Assembly: GCA_937919655.1 (NCBI GenBank)
Contig: CALFPJ010000020.1
Coordinates: 62,001-126,000, forward strand
Origin: an uncultured Gemmatimonadales bacterium
Lineage (GTDB): Bacteria; Gemmatimonadota; Gemmatimonadetes; Longimicrobiales; Gaopeijiaceae
Reading direction: 5' to 3'
DNA length: 64,000 nucleotides
Shown: in pieces, positions 1 through 9,389 of the stretch
Layout of the letters: the number at the start of each line of letters is the position of its first letter
Position numbering within the stretch: the stretch's first letter is position 1
Position numbers and translations under genes: made by a program
Notes under the pieces: model-generated
The model's database searches: none
Told to the model about the DNA's origin: nothing
What the model saw: only the letters and a program-made list of their open reading frames with translations

Positions 1-1206
1 GATGGCAAGATCACCCTGACGTTCCCCGTTCCGGGTGGCGGGTCGTACGAGGGCACGCGTAACGAGGACGGTTCCGGGATTTCCGGGACGTTCACCCAGG
101 CGGGGCAGGCGTTCCCCATGAAGCTGGAGTTCTCCGGCGCGGCGACCACTCCGCCGCAACGTCCCCAGGAGCCGAAGCCACCCTTTCCGTACTCCGTTGA
201 AAATGTCTCGATCACGAATGCGGCCGCCGACGTCGTTCTGGCAGGGACACTCACCCTGCCACCGGGAAGCGGCCCCTTCCCCGGTGTGGTTCTGGTATCC
301 GGATCTGGCCCGCAGGACCGCGACGAGACTCTGCTGGGGCACAAGCCGTTTTGGGTGCTGGCAGACTACCTCACCCGCCAGGGAATCGCCGTCCTTCGTT
401 ACGACGACCGTGGCGTAGCGGAATCGACCGGGTCGTTCGCCACCGCCACCTCGGAAGACTTCGCGTCCGATGCGACCGCCGGCGTGACCTTTCTCGCCGC
501 CCATGCCAACGTGGCCGCCGACCGGGTGGGTATCGCCGGCCACTCTGAGGGCGGCATCGTGGGGCCGATGGCGGCGAGTCGCTCCGATGCCGTGGCCTTC
601 GTGGTCATGCTCGCCGGCCCAGGCGTAACCGGCCTGGAGATCCTGGTGGAGCAGGGACGACTCATCAATGAGGCCGCCGGAACTCCGGCGGAAATCGTGG
701 ACCTCAACGCGCGCATCCAGAGTTCGCTGGCGGAAATCGTATCGCGGGTCTCCGATCCGACAGCCGCAGCTCCTCTGCTCCGTGAGGCGATGCGCTCGGA
801 GATCGACAAACTGACTCCCGAGATCCGTGAAATGGCGGGAGAAGGATTAGGAGACGCGGCGATCGACCAGACGGTGCAGCAGATGAACTCGCCATGGTTC
901 CGTTTCTTCCTGCACTATGACCCCCGCCCGGCGCTTGAAGCCACCAGAGTCCCGGTTCTTGCGCTTATCGGCGGCAAGGACCTGCAGGTACCGGCAGAAC
1001 AGAATATTCCTGAAATCACGGCTGCCTTCGAGCGAGGGGGGAACAGCGACGCCACCGTGCGCACCCTTCCCGGGCTGAATCACCTATTTCAAGAAGCCGG
1101 CACGGGATCTCCCGCCGAATATCAGCAGATCGAACAAACCATGAGTCCGATCGCGCTTGAAGTCGTCGGAAATTGGATCGTCGAACGCTTCGGTGCACAT
1201 CGGTGA
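1..1206 (+). CDS. alpha/beta hydrolase, 5' end outside window
   Basis: The frame is open from base 1, so the gene starts upstream. About the first 60 visible residues form a glycine/threonine-rich beta domain of the kind that precedes the catalytic domain in exported hydrolases of this group. The catalytic domain then has GHSEGG (nucleophile Ser codon 544-546), a likely acid in GGKDLQVP and a His in GLNHLF. An ATG at 118 is possible but would cut into the beta domain. It ends 3 bases before a PaaX-type regulator on the same strand, so the two are probably co-transcribed. The substrate is unknown; ester hydrolysis is inferred from the fold only. Confidence 0.85.
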   Translation, partial: DGKITLTFPVPGGGSYEGTRNEDGSGISGTFTQAGQAFPMKLEFSGAATTPPQRPQEPKPPFPYSVENVSITNAAADVVLAGTLTLPPGSGPFPGVVLVSGSGPQDRDETLLGHKPFWVLADYLTRQGIAVLRYDDRGVAESTGSFATATSEDFASDATAGVTFLAAHANVAADRVGIAGHSEGGIVGPMAASRSDAVAFVVMLAGPGVTGLEILVEQGRLINEAAGTPAEIVDLNARIQSSLAEIVSRVSDPTAAAPLLREAMRSEIDKLTPEIREMAGEGLGDAAIDQTVQQMNSPWFRFFLHYDPRPALEATRVPVLALIGGKDLQVPAEQNIPEITAAFERGGNSDATVRTLPGLNHLFQEAGTGSPAEYQQIEQTMSPIALEVVGNWIVERFGAHR

Positions 1207-1209
1207 TCC

Positions 1210-2079
1210 GTGAGCGGTAACGGATCGACCCAGCGGCCCCAGGACCTGGTCTTCACGCTTTACGGCGAGTACCTCCTGCACCGCGACGATCCTATCTGGG
1301 TGGGGAGCCTTATCTCGCTCCTTCAGCCCTTCGGGCTTTCCGAGGGCGCGGTGCGCACGGTCCTGTCGCGCATGGCACGCAAAGGTTGGCTCGACGCACA
1401 CCGATTGGGGAAGAATGCGTTTTACGACCTGACGCTCCAGGGGCGCCACCTGCTCGAGGAAGGCCAGGCAAAAATCTTCCATCCGTCATGGGACACCGAG
1501 TGGGACGGAAGCTGGTTCTTGCTGTCCTATTCGATTCCCGAGGACGTGCGTCAGCTTCGTGATCGGCTTCGCGACCGCCTCGCCTGGTTGGGGTTCGGGT
1601 CGTTGGGCAACGGTCTGTGGATTTCGCCTCACGATGTGGAGGAACGGGTCACCGAGATCTCCGGGATGCTGGGCATTAACCAGCACCTCGAGTGCTTCCG
1701 GGCGACTCGGGTCCGCCAAGACAACGTGAGTGATTTGGTCGAGAAGTGCTGGAACCTCCCTGCGATCGACGCCCGCTACATCGACTTTACAGGGCGATGG
1801 CAGCGGGAAATGGACCGCTGCCGCGCGGGCGTCTCGTCAGAAGACGTCACACCCGAGGAGTGCTTCACACTGCGCTTCGACTTGATCCACGAGTTCAGGG
1901 TGTTCCCGCTTGAAGACCCGTACCTCCCGCGCACGCTTCTGCCTGAAGACTGGCACGGCGACGCCGCGCGAGTGCTGTTTCAGGACCTGCATGATCTGCT
2001 CGAGGGTCCGGCCGACAGATACGTGGACGAGATTCTAGCAGTCGGTCCGCCAGCCCCGGGGCTTCCCCAAAAACGGTAA
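1210..2079 (+). CDS. PaaX-family transcriptional regulator
   Basis: The 289-residue product has the full PaaX layout: an N-terminal winged helix (about residues 10-75, including LSEGAVRTVLSRMARKGWL), a central PaaX domain and a C-terminal domain with EEC and HEFRVFPLEDPYLP. In characterised members PaaX represses phenylacetate catabolism and responds to phenylacetyl-CoA. No phenylacetate genes are present here, so the ligand is open. The GTG start at 1210 lies directly after the hydrolase stop, suggesting the regulator serves that operon or acts elsewhere in trans. Confidence 0.85.
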   Translation: MSGNGSTQRPQDLVFTLYGEYLLHRDDPIWVGSLISLLQPFGLSEGAVRTVLSRMARKGWLDAHRLGKNAFYDLTLQGRHLLEEGQAKIFHPSWDTEWDGSWFLLSYSIPEDVRQLRDRLRDRLAWLGFGSLGNGLWISPHDVEERVTEISGMLGINQHLECFRATRVRQDNVSDLVEKCWNLPAIDARYIDFTGRWQREMDRCRAGVSSEDVTPEECFTLRFDLIHEFRVFPLEDPYLPRTLLPEDWHGDAARVLFQDLHDLLEGPADRYVDEILAVGPPAPGLPQKR

Positions 2080-2173
2080 GCACGCCCGGGTGGACCTTCC
2101 ACGGCCTCCGCGGCCTACCTACTGTTCGCGGTCATCGCGCTGCACCTTAATCGCCTCGCACACCAAGACGCTC

Positions 2174-4300
2174 ATGATCCTGAACCGCTCACTTGGCGGC
2201 GCTCGTGCGCCCGAAATAAAATACGGTGACGCACCGAGAGTTGTGATTGCTGCGCTTCTGATCCTCGGCATCGGCGCCTGTACACCTCCCGACCGGGGCC
2301 GACCAAATCGAGTCGCGACGACGTACTTGAAGATCTCGGCGGCCGAAGACTCCCGCCCGAGTGAGGGGCGCGCACTCGAGACGCTGCTGGCGGCCGCTCG
2401 CCTTGATCATGTCTTCCTGAAACAAACGGCAGTTCGCTCCCTGGGACGGTTGCAGAACCCAGACTTGGTAGAAGAAATCGCCAATCATCTTTCGGATCCC
2501 GCGACGGAAGTGCGGGCTGAGAGCGCCGACGCGATCGCACAGGCCGTCCACAGAGCCGACGGGACTCAAGTCCTAGAACTTCTGAGGGGTCGGTTGGCTG
2601 TCGAGTCCGACCCCGGTGTGCGGGGCATCATCGCCCGTTCTCTTGGCCGCTTGGATGTGGATGCGACCGCACGCTCGGCGGTCCTCCAGACACTCCTCGA
2701 TCTTACGAGCGTGGGCACGCTCGATGCACCTATCGAACAGCTCGTCGGGGTTTCGTTGGGCATAGAATCGCTCGTCCGCGCGGGTGTGCCCCTGGGAGAG
2801 CGCGCCCAGGGACGGCTCGCCAGCTTACTCTTCTTCGACTTGATTGAGAGGGACCACGAACCCCAGTCGGGGCAGGTGCGCACGTTGGTACTCTCCGCGC
2901 TTGGTCAGTCCGGTTCCTTGACCGTCCAGCACATCGAACCCGCGCTACGCGACCCTTCGTCTCGCGTCCGTGTCGTGGCGGCGAGCCACCTGAGTGCGGC
3001 TGCGCCTGAGGCCCGAGCAGAACTCATCCGTCGCGGCCTCGGGGACCCCGTGGTCGGTGTCCGCCTCGGCGTAGTGAGGCAGATCCTCAGGGACGGCCGC
3101 AACGAGGTCGGGTGCAGCCGCCTCATTGCCGCGGCGACTCAGGATATGACTCGGGCGGTTCGCATCCTGGCGTTCGACGGCCTTGGCGAGTCATGTGGGG
3201 ACCCTGAGGTGCAGCGCCAGACCCTGATGGAGGCGGCCTCGGCGCTCGGACCCGAGACCGTGGACGACTGGCAGGTGCCGGCTCACGCCCTCGTGGCACT
3301 GGCCACTTTCGACGCCGACCTCGCGCGGCCTTTGGTGCCGGTGTATGTAGCGCACTCGAATCCATTCGTCCGTGCGTACGGGGCTAGGGCAGCCGACCTG
3401 CTTGGAGAGGTTGAGACGTTGCGGGCCCTGACCGCCGATCCGGACGCCAATGTCCGGACGGTCGTCCTCCAGTTGCTCGCGCCCCATGGCGTCCCGCTGC
3501 ACGAGGTTCTCATCAGCCAACTTGCGAGCGATGACCCTCAGCTCTTGATGACCACCGCCCGAATGCTCACTGGCTCCGACTACGGCGTTGTGGCTGCGAC
3601 GGCCACGCTTTCCGCGTTCGAGCGCATCTCTCGCAGCCGTCGCGAGACGTCACGCGACGCCCGCCGAGCGCTCTTGACCCGAGTCGCTGAGTTGGGCGAC
3701 CGCTCGCTCGTGAGCCGACTTGAGCCTTTTCTCACGGACTTCGACGAGGTCATCGCGGGCGACGTAGCGCGCACTTTGCGTCGATGGACGGGACAGGCGT
3801 ATATCCCGCGCCCACAGCCCTTGTCGCACATCGCGCTACCGACTGTCGCCGAACTGAGGGACATGGAGCAGACGACCGTGACCCTCCACATGCGCAGAGG
3901 TGGTCAGATCGTGATCCGCCCACTTCCCTACTTGGCCCTTACGAACGCGTACCGGTTCGTGCGCCTCGCCAAGGAGGGGTACTTCGACGGACTGACCTTC
4001 CACAGATGGGTTCCGAACTTCGTCATCCAGGGCGGGAGTCCGGGCGCGAACGAGTATTTCGGCGATGGCCCTTTCACGCGAGACGAAGTCGGCCTGCTGC
4101 CTCACTGGCGTGGAACTGTAGGTGTTTCGACCCGGGGCCACGATACGGGGGACGCTCAGATCTTCGTCAACCTGATTGATAATGTGCGCCTCGATCACGA
4201 CTACACCGTCTACGGAATCGTGGCCGACGGCATCGAGGTCGTCGACGACGTGGTCGAAGGAGACGTCATTGAGCGGGTCGAGGTTCGTGTCGGGAACTGA
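2174..4300 (+). CDS. HEAT-repeat lipoprotein with C-terminal cyclophilin domain
   Basis: From the ATG at 2174 the 708-residue product begins with a lipoprotein signal ending in the lipobox LGIGAC. The frame extends upstream to a GTG at 2090, but that adds a non-signal stretch. Residues of about 60-540 are repeated helical HEAT-like units (ARSLGRL, VRVVAASHL, VRAYGARAADLL). The last 130 or so residues are a cyclophilin-type peptidyl-prolyl isomerase with FHRWVPNFVIQGG and GDAQIFVNL. The family catalyses Xaa-Pro isomerisation. The lipid anchor and HEAT solenoid suggest a periplasmic or outer-membrane folding factor; the client is unknown. Confidence 0.85.
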   Translation: MILNRSLGGARAPEIKYGDAPRVVIAALLILGIGACTPPDRGRPNRVATTYLKISAAEDSRPSEGRALETLLAAARLDHVFLKQTAVRSLGRLQNPDLVEEIANHLSDPATEVRAESADAIAQAVHRADGTQVLELLRGRLAVESDPGVRGIIARSLGRLDVDATARSAVLQTLLDLTSVGTLDAPIEQLVGVSLGIESLVRAGVPLGERAQGRLASLLFFDLIERDHEPQSGQVRTLVLSALGQSGSLTVQHIEPALRDPSSRVRVVAASHLSAAAPEARAELIRRGLGDPVVGVRLGVVRQILRDGRNEVGCSRLIAAATQDMTRAVRILAFDGLGESCGDPEVQRQTLMEAASALGPETVDDWQVPAHALVALATFDADLARPLVPVYVAHSNPFVRAYGARAADLLGEVETLRALTADPDANVRTVVLQLLAPHGVPLHEVLISQLASDDPQLLMTTARMLTGSDYGVVAATATLSAFERISRSRRETSRDARRALLTRVAELGDRSLVSRLEPFLTDFDEVIAGDVARTLRRWTGQAYIPRPQPLSHIALPTVAELRDMEQTTVTLHMRRGGQIVIRPLPYLALTNAYRFVRLAKEGYFDGLTFHRWVPNFVIQGGSPGANEYFGDGPFTRDEVGLLPHWRGTVGVSTRGHDTGDAQIFVNLIDNVRLDHDYTVYGIVADGIEVVDDVVEGDVIERVEVRVGN

Positions 4301-4373
4301 CGGCGTGGCGCCTCTCTTGGGGCGCACCTACTTTCCCGCCGTCCAAAACAAATACTGACTTGAGGAGAATCGC

Positions 4374-5678
4374 GTGAAGCTTCACACGAAAATCGCCCTA
4401 GGGCTCGTACTCGGTGGGATAGCGGGCGGTGGGTCCAACGCGCTTTTCGCGGACTCACGTTGGTTGGTGATGCTCTCCGACAACCTCATGTATCCCGTTG
4501 GGCAGATCTTCATGCGGATGCTGTTCATGACCGTGGTGCCGATCGTCTTCACCTCGATCGCGCTCGGCGTTGCGGGTATCGGCGACATGAAGACGCTCGG
4601 TCGACTCGGCGGGCGCACCTTCGGCTATTTTCTCTTGTCGACGCTGATCGCGGCCACCATCGGCCTGACCCTGGTGAATACGATCAAACCTGGCGGAGGC
4701 CTCCCGGCAGAGACGCGCGACGAATTGATGGCGCAGTTCGCGGGCAACGCAACCGACATGGCGTCTGCCGGCCCCCCGGACTTCGGTGTATCGACGTTCG
4801 TGAACATCGTCCCGCGGAATCCCGTCGCGGCCGCCGCGGACATGGACATGCTCGCGCTGATCTTCTTCTCCCTGATCTTCGGTGCCGCGCTGACCATGAT
4901 CCCGAAGGAGAAGGCCAAGCCGGTGATCGACGTCCTGGAGGGCATCGGAGACGCCGTTATCGCCATCATCGACATGGCCATGAAGCTGGCCCCATATGGC
5001 GTGTTCGGGTTGATTTTTGTGATCACGTCGCAGTTCGGGTGGTCGATTCTCGCGCAGCTCAGTATGTACGTGGTCGTGGTGATGTTGGGACTCATCCTCC
5101 ACGCTGCGTTCGGAATCTCGGCGCTCGTGAAGATCTTTGGGAAGATGAATCCCATCACATTTTGGAAGTCAGTGGACGCGCCGATCATCACTGCGTTCTC
5201 CACGAGTTCGAGCATGGCGACGCTCCCGACTTCCATCGCCACCGCGGAGAAAGAACTCGACATCCAACCCAAAATTGCGGGCTTCGTGCTCCCCCTGGGG
5301 GCCACGATGAACATGAACGGCACTTCTCTGTTTGAGGGTGTGACAGTCTTGTTCTTGGCCCAAGTATTTGGGGTCGAACTCTCCTTTGGCTCGCAGATCG
5401 TCGTCATAATTCTGTCGGTGCTGACTGCGGTCGGCGCGGCCGGCGTCCCGGGCGGTTCCCTGCCGCTGATGATGCTCGTCATGGCTACGGTCGGGGTGCC
5501 ACCGGAGGGTATCGCGATCATCCTGGGTGTAGACCGGGTCCTCGACATGAGCCGTACGACCCTGAACGTGTGCGGAGACATCTCTGCCAGCGTCTACGTC
5601 GATCGCGTGGACCGGGAGTGGGAGGGTCTGCCGCCAGCCGCGCCCCGAGCGCATAGAGAGGCAGCGGCGGCGGGCTAG
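4374..5678 (+). CDS. dicarboxylate/amino acid:cation symporter (DAACS)
   Basis: The 434-residue protein is a multi-helix inner-membrane carrier of the GltP/DctA family. It carries the Ser-rich hairpin (STSSSMATLP) and the cation/substrate motif ATMNMNGT in the second half, both diagnostic of DAACS. The GTG start at 4374 follows a good ribosome-binding site (GAGGAGA). Members take up glutamate, aspartate or C4-dicarboxylates with Na+ or H+; which one applies here cannot be read from sequence. A strong hairpin overlaps its stop codon. Confidence 0.9.
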   Translation: MKLHTKIALGLVLGGIAGGGSNALFADSRWLVMLSDNLMYPVGQIFMRMLFMTVVPIVFTSIALGVAGIGDMKTLGRLGGRTFGYFLLSTLIAATIGLTLVNTIKPGGGLPAETRDELMAQFAGNATDMASAGPPDFGVSTFVNIVPRNPVAAAADMDMLALIFFSLIFGAALTMIPKEKAKPVIDVLEGIGDAVIAIIDMAMKLAPYGVFGLIFVITSQFGWSILAQLSMYVVVVMLGLILHAAFGISALVKIFGKMNPITFWKSVDAPIITAFSTSSSMATLPTSIATAEKELDIQPKIAGFVLPLGATMNMNGTSLFEGVTVLFLAQVFGVELSFGSQIVVIILSVLTAVGAAGVPGGSLPLMMLVMATVGVPPEGIAIILGVDRVLDMSRTTLNVCGDISASVYVDRVDREWEGLPPAAPRAHREAAAAG

Positions 5679-5702
5679 TGTCCTAGGTCAGACACTAGCC
5701 CG
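5671..5702. terminator. 12-bp perfect hairpin overlapping the symporter stop codon
   Basis: CGGGCTAGTGTC (5671-5682) and its exact complement (5691-5702) flank the loop CTAGGTCA. The TAG stop lies in the left arm. There is no T-run after the stem, so it is either a weak terminator or an mRNA-stabilising hairpin. Confidence 0.55.
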
Positions 5703-5737
5703 ATACGGCTTCTCTTGCGCGCCTCACACATGATCAG

Positions 5738-6778
5738 ATGAAGATCGGACTCGTCGGCTTCGCAGGCTCAGGTAAGACCACTGTCTTCAATGTGATGACC
5801 GGGCTGGACGTGCCAGTCGGCTTCGGAGGGGATGTGCGCCTGGGAACGGTGCGCGTCCCCGACCCGCGTATCACGAAGCTTTCCGAGATGTTCTCGCCCA
5901 AAAAGACGACGTACGCGGAAATGAGCTTCTGCGATGTCCCCGGCGAGCACGGCGCAGACAAGAGGGGCCTATCACCGCGGGGACTGCAGCAAATTCGCGA
6001 TCAGGAAGCTCTGTGTTTAGTGCTCCGCGACTTCGACAACCCGGCGCTCGACGGCGCGCCGAACCCGTTGGGAGACCTAGAGGCTTTTCACGCCGAATGT
6101 GTGCTCGCCGACCTTGAGATCGTCGAGAAGCGCCTGGAGCGGGCCAGGAAGGAGCGCGCCGACGCCGCTGAGATCGCGGCGTTTGAGCGCATGCTGGCGG
6201 TGCTCGAGGCAGAAGGCGTCATCCGCACGATTCCGGAGGCCGACCTCGACCGGAAGCACCTCAAAGGTTTTGGGATCCTGACGGACCGACCGCTGCTTGT
6301 GGCGCTCAACCGAGGGGAAGAACGCGTGTCCGAGCCCATGCCCCCCGCGCTTGCCGCTCGCATCGCGGAGCTGAACGCGGCGGGGCTCACGCTTTCCGGG
6401 AGCGTAGAGTCCGACATCGCGGCGCTGGATCCGGAAGACCAAGCTGACTTCCTCGCGGACCTCGGTCTTAGCGAGTCTGCGCTCACCCGCTTCATCCAGA
6501 CGGCCTACGGCCTGCTCGACCTGATTTCGTACTTCACGGTCGGCGAAGACGAAGTTCGGGCCTGGACCATTCGGAAAGGATTCAACGCCAGGAAGGCCGC
6601 GGGCCGAATCCACTCTGACCTGGAGCGTGGCTTCATTCGGGCCGAGGTGACCCCCTACGACGTCTTTATGGGGTATGGGTCTGAGGCTGCCGTGAAGGAC
6701 GCGGGAAAGCTGCAAGTGGAGGGGAAAGACTACATCGTGCGGGACGGAGACATTCTGCACGTGAGGTTCAACGTCTGA
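5738..6778 (+). CDS. YchF/OLA1-like NTPase, divergent P-loop
   Basis: The product has an N-terminal P-loop (GFAGSGKTT), a switch-region DVPG, a helical hairpin insert (residues ~120-170) and a C-terminal TGS-like DUF933 domain ending in RDGDILHVRFNV. This is the order of the ribosome-associated ATPase YchF. Differences are notable: canonical YchF has a NxGKS/T-type P-loop (GLPNVGKST), here it is GSGKT, and the usual nucleotide-base motif appears as LNRGEE. It is 346 residues, near the family's ~363. It is probably a paralogue or subfamily rather than the housekeeping YchF. It stands alone with about 60 bases upstream. Confidence 0.8.
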   Translation: MKIGLVGFAGSGKTTVFNVMTGLDVPVGFGGDVRLGTVRVPDPRITKLSEMFSPKKTTYAEMSFCDVPGEHGADKRGLSPRGLQQIRDQEALCLVLRDFDNPALDGAPNPLGDLEAFHAECVLADLEIVEKRLERARKERADAAEIAAFERMLAVLEAEGVIRTIPEADLDRKHLKGFGILTDRPLLVALNRGEERVSEPMPPALAARIAELNAAGLTLSGSVESDIAALDPEDQADFLADLGLSESALTRFIQTAYGLLDLISYFTVGEDEVRAWTIRKGFNARKAAGRIHSDLERGFIRAEVTPYDVFMGYGSEAAVKDAGKLQVEGKDYIVRDGDILHVRFNV

Positions 6779-7007
6779 GGCAGTTACGTCTCCTTTGTCC
6801 CCACCACAAATCAAGCTAAGAACTGCCCCAAGACCCTGAAATTGTTAAATCCATTGACCGGATCGACTATTGCCTAGACGGTACCCCCCCCAGACCCGTT
6901 GGCCTTCGCGGCATCCGAGAAAGCCAGTCAGTGTCCTGGTAGCCAGAAAATGCCGCGGCTTTTTCGAGCCCGGCTGTACACTCAACTCAGGCAACAAGGA
7001 ATCGCTC

Positions 7008-8015
7008 ATGAACCGTTTTAGGACGGTGCCTATCGCGCTAGCAGGGGCCCTTCTCCTCGGCGCGTGTGATATCCCAACGGAGGCGCCCATTCTGGAGCAA
7101 CGCTGGGTCATCCCCGTTGAAAAGACTACGCTCGGTGTCGACGAACTACTCCCAGACGGGGTTACCGTCGTGGGGAGCAATTTTTCGGTGTCCGTCGATC
7201 CATTTACGAACAACGAGACACTCAACATCCTCTGCGCCAGTTGCGGCGCACTCAACGGCCTCAGCACCCCGGTTCCTGCGTTCAACGGAAGCTTCAGCCT
7301 CTCTGGTGGTCTCCCGGCAGACGTCTCAGCGACGGTAATCTCCAGCGGTGCGATTTCGATCCAAATCCAGAACGGCTTTTCCTTCGATCCGATCGCGGGT
7401 GGAGGCAGCTTGACCGTGACGCTCCGCGATGGACCTGGCGGCGCGCAACTCGGCCAAACCGTTTTCTCTGGGTCGCTTCCGGCGAACGGCACGACGACGC
7501 AAAGCATCGCGATCTCCTCGGCCACGATCGGGGCGACGCTCTTCGCCTCCATTGACGTGACGTCACCAGGTGGCCAGGTCGCCACCATGGACATCAGCGA
7601 ACGATTGACCGCTACAGCGACCACGACCTCCCTCTTGGGCAGCTCGGTGACCGTGAATGTCGCGAGCCAGGCGGTGGATCTAGACCCGGTAGATCTAGAC
7701 GTGGAAGACATCGATGCAGATCTGACGAACCACATTATCTCGGGATCCGTGATTCTGGATGTGGTCAACCCGTTCGGTGTGTCGATTTCGGGCACGATCA
7801 ACATCGGTCCTACAGCGAAGAGCCTTGCGATTTCAGCGAACGGTACGTCCCAGGTCACGATCAGCTACACGGGCGAGGAACTACGGTCCTTCCTTGGGCA
7901 AGCCAACGTGCAGTTCTCAGGATCCGGAACAGCGTCAGGTGGCTCGGTCACGGTTTCGCCAGGCCAGGAAATGTCTATCGAAGCCACGCTCGATTTCACC
8001 ATTTCGATCGGATAA
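7008..8015 (+). CDS. exported lipoprotein of unknown function
   Basis: The start at 7008 gives a clean lipoprotein signal (MNRFRTVPIALAGALLLGAC) and has AAGGA upstream; the frame extends further 5' but without a signal. The mature part is Ser/Thr/Gly/Val-rich with alternating beta-strand patterns and contains a repeated VDLDPVDLDVEDIDAD acidic segment (about residue 225). No enzyme motif is visible. The next gene, 10 bases downstream, is an outer-membrane barrel, so this is probably its surface- or periplasm-facing lipoprotein partner. Confidence 0.75.
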   Translation: MNRFRTVPIALAGALLLGACDIPTEAPILEQRWVIPVEKTTLGVDELLPDGVTVVGSNFSVSVDPFTNNETLNILCASCGALNGLSTPVPAFNGSFSLSGGLPADVSATVISSGAISIQIQNGFSFDPIAGGGSLTVTLRDGPGGAQLGQTVFSGSLPANGTTTQSIAISSATIGATLFASIDVTSPGGQVATMDISERLTATATTTSLLGSSVTVNVASQAVDLDPVDLDVEDIDADLTNHIISGSVILDVVNPFGVSISGTINIGPTAKSLAISANGTSQVTISYTGEELRSFLGQANVQFSGSGTASGGSVTVSPGQEMSIEATLDFTISIG

Positions 8016-8025
8016 GGGGACTACC

Positions 8026-9315
8026 ATGCGTACGAAAACAAACTTCGCTTCGGTCGCTTTGGTGGCCCTTGCCTCGCTCGGGGTCCTAAAGGCGACCCCG
8101 CTTGAAGCACAACTCGCTAACGCGAGCGCGACGGCGCTCGGCCTTTCGGGAAACAACACGGCGACGGTCCGTGAATTCGGTGCGATTAGTGTGAATCCTG
8201 CCGGACTCGGCATGCCGGGATCCGGGTTCAGTCTCGCGATTCTTCCTCTACAGCTCCGGTCGGGCCTCGACCCGATCACCTTGTCCGACATCAACGACTT
8301 TGCGGGACAAGTGATCCCCTCTGCTACGAAAGAGGATTGGCTCCAGCGCGTGGTCACCGCCGGAGGGCAATCGGGGACGTTCGGCCTCGATGTTTCCGAG
8401 ATCGCCCTGACCATGGGTAATATCGGCCTGCAGTTGTCTACCGTGGTGGGCAGCGACATCAACCTCCCGGCAGGCATGGTCGAAGCAGCATTGTTCGGCA
8501 ATGCTGGCCGGACCGGCTCCGCTGCGGACCTGTCACTCGCTGGTGCCGCGGTCACCGGATTCGCGATTTCCACGGCCGGCCTCAGCTTCGGCATCCCGAT
8601 GACCTCGGCCACTGGCAGCATGGCCTTCGGGGCCACGGTCAAGTACAGCGTCGGACACGGAATGGCCGTTGGCCGGAGCGCGACGGGCAGCGTCCAGAGC
8701 AGCCCCATCCGGGTCGATGTCGATTTTCCCTTGGTAATCACCAGTGAGGACGAAGACCCGATCAACACGGGTAGCGGCATTGGCCTCGACCTCGGTTTCA
8801 TGTTGCAGCAGGATCGACTCTCGATCGGCGCCTCGGTACAGAACGTCGTGAACACCTTTGCCTGGGATGCGGCCAAGCTCGGATATCGACCCATCAGCGC
8901 CGAGTTCAGCCAGGGAACGAGCTCCAGCCAGTCGAGCGAAGAGGCATACTCAGGGGCCCCGGCCAACTTGAAGGCTTTGGTCGAGGCGCAGACGTTCAAG
9001 CCGTCGATCCAGTTGGGAGCCGCGATTGATGTAAGTAGCGACTTCACCGTGTCGGCGGACGTGCATAAGCGCTTCAGCGATGAAGGCATCGCGCTGACGC
9101 CAAACTTCCATATGGGAGCTGGGGCCGAGTTTCGCGGTCTGAAGGTGATCCATTTGCGAGGCGGCGCCGCGATTATCACGGACGGTATTCAGTACAGCGG
9201 CGGAGCCAGCCTCATTCTAGGCCCGTTGAATTTCTCGGCGGCGGCTGCGCTTCAGACCGGTGATCTGGGTGAGAACTTCCTCGGCCAGTTCACGCTTTCC
9301 TTTGGTGGACGCTAG
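8026..9315 (+). CDS. outer-membrane beta-barrel protein (FadL/DUF5723-like)
   Basis: The 429-residue product begins with a Sec signal (MRTKTNFASVALVALASLG...) preceded by AAGGGGA. It continues with an N-terminal segment NASATALGLSGN...AISVNPAGLG, which resembles the FadL-type N-terminal region, and then amphipathic strands to the C-terminus (LGQFTLSFGGR). Transport or surface assembly is the family-level role. It forms an operon with the preceding lipoprotein. Confidence 0.75.
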   Translation: MRTKTNFASVALVALASLGVLKATPLEAQLANASATALGLSGNNTATVREFGAISVNPAGLGMPGSGFSLAILPLQLRSGLDPITLSDINDFAGQVIPSATKEDWLQRVVTAGGQSGTFGLDVSEIALTMGNIGLQLSTVVGSDINLPAGMVEAALFGNAGRTGSAADLSLAGAAVTGFAISTAGLSFGIPMTSATGSMAFGATVKYSVGHGMAVGRSATGSVQSSPIRVDVDFPLVITSEDEDPINTGSGIGLDLGFMLQQDRLSIGASVQNVVNTFAWDAAKLGYRPISAEFSQGTSSSQSSEEAYSGAPANLKALVEAQTFKPSIQLGAAIDVSSDFTVSADVHKRFSDEGIALTPNFHMGAGAEFRGLKVIHLRGGAAIITDGIQYSGGASLILGPLNFSAAAALQTGDLGENFLGQFTLSFGGR

Positions 9316-9389
9316 CCCGTAGGCTCTCTGGCGAACGACGAAGAGGCCCCTGTCCGCCGTTCGGAGCTGGTCAACAACGCGAGGGAGGC

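Noticed and set aside
7935-9179. Long antisense open frames opposite the barrel gene (and similar ones at 4625-5581, 6845-7858)
   Set aside because: They mirror GC-rich codon bias of the real gene, lack recognisable protein features and overlap genes with clear signal peptides and motifs.
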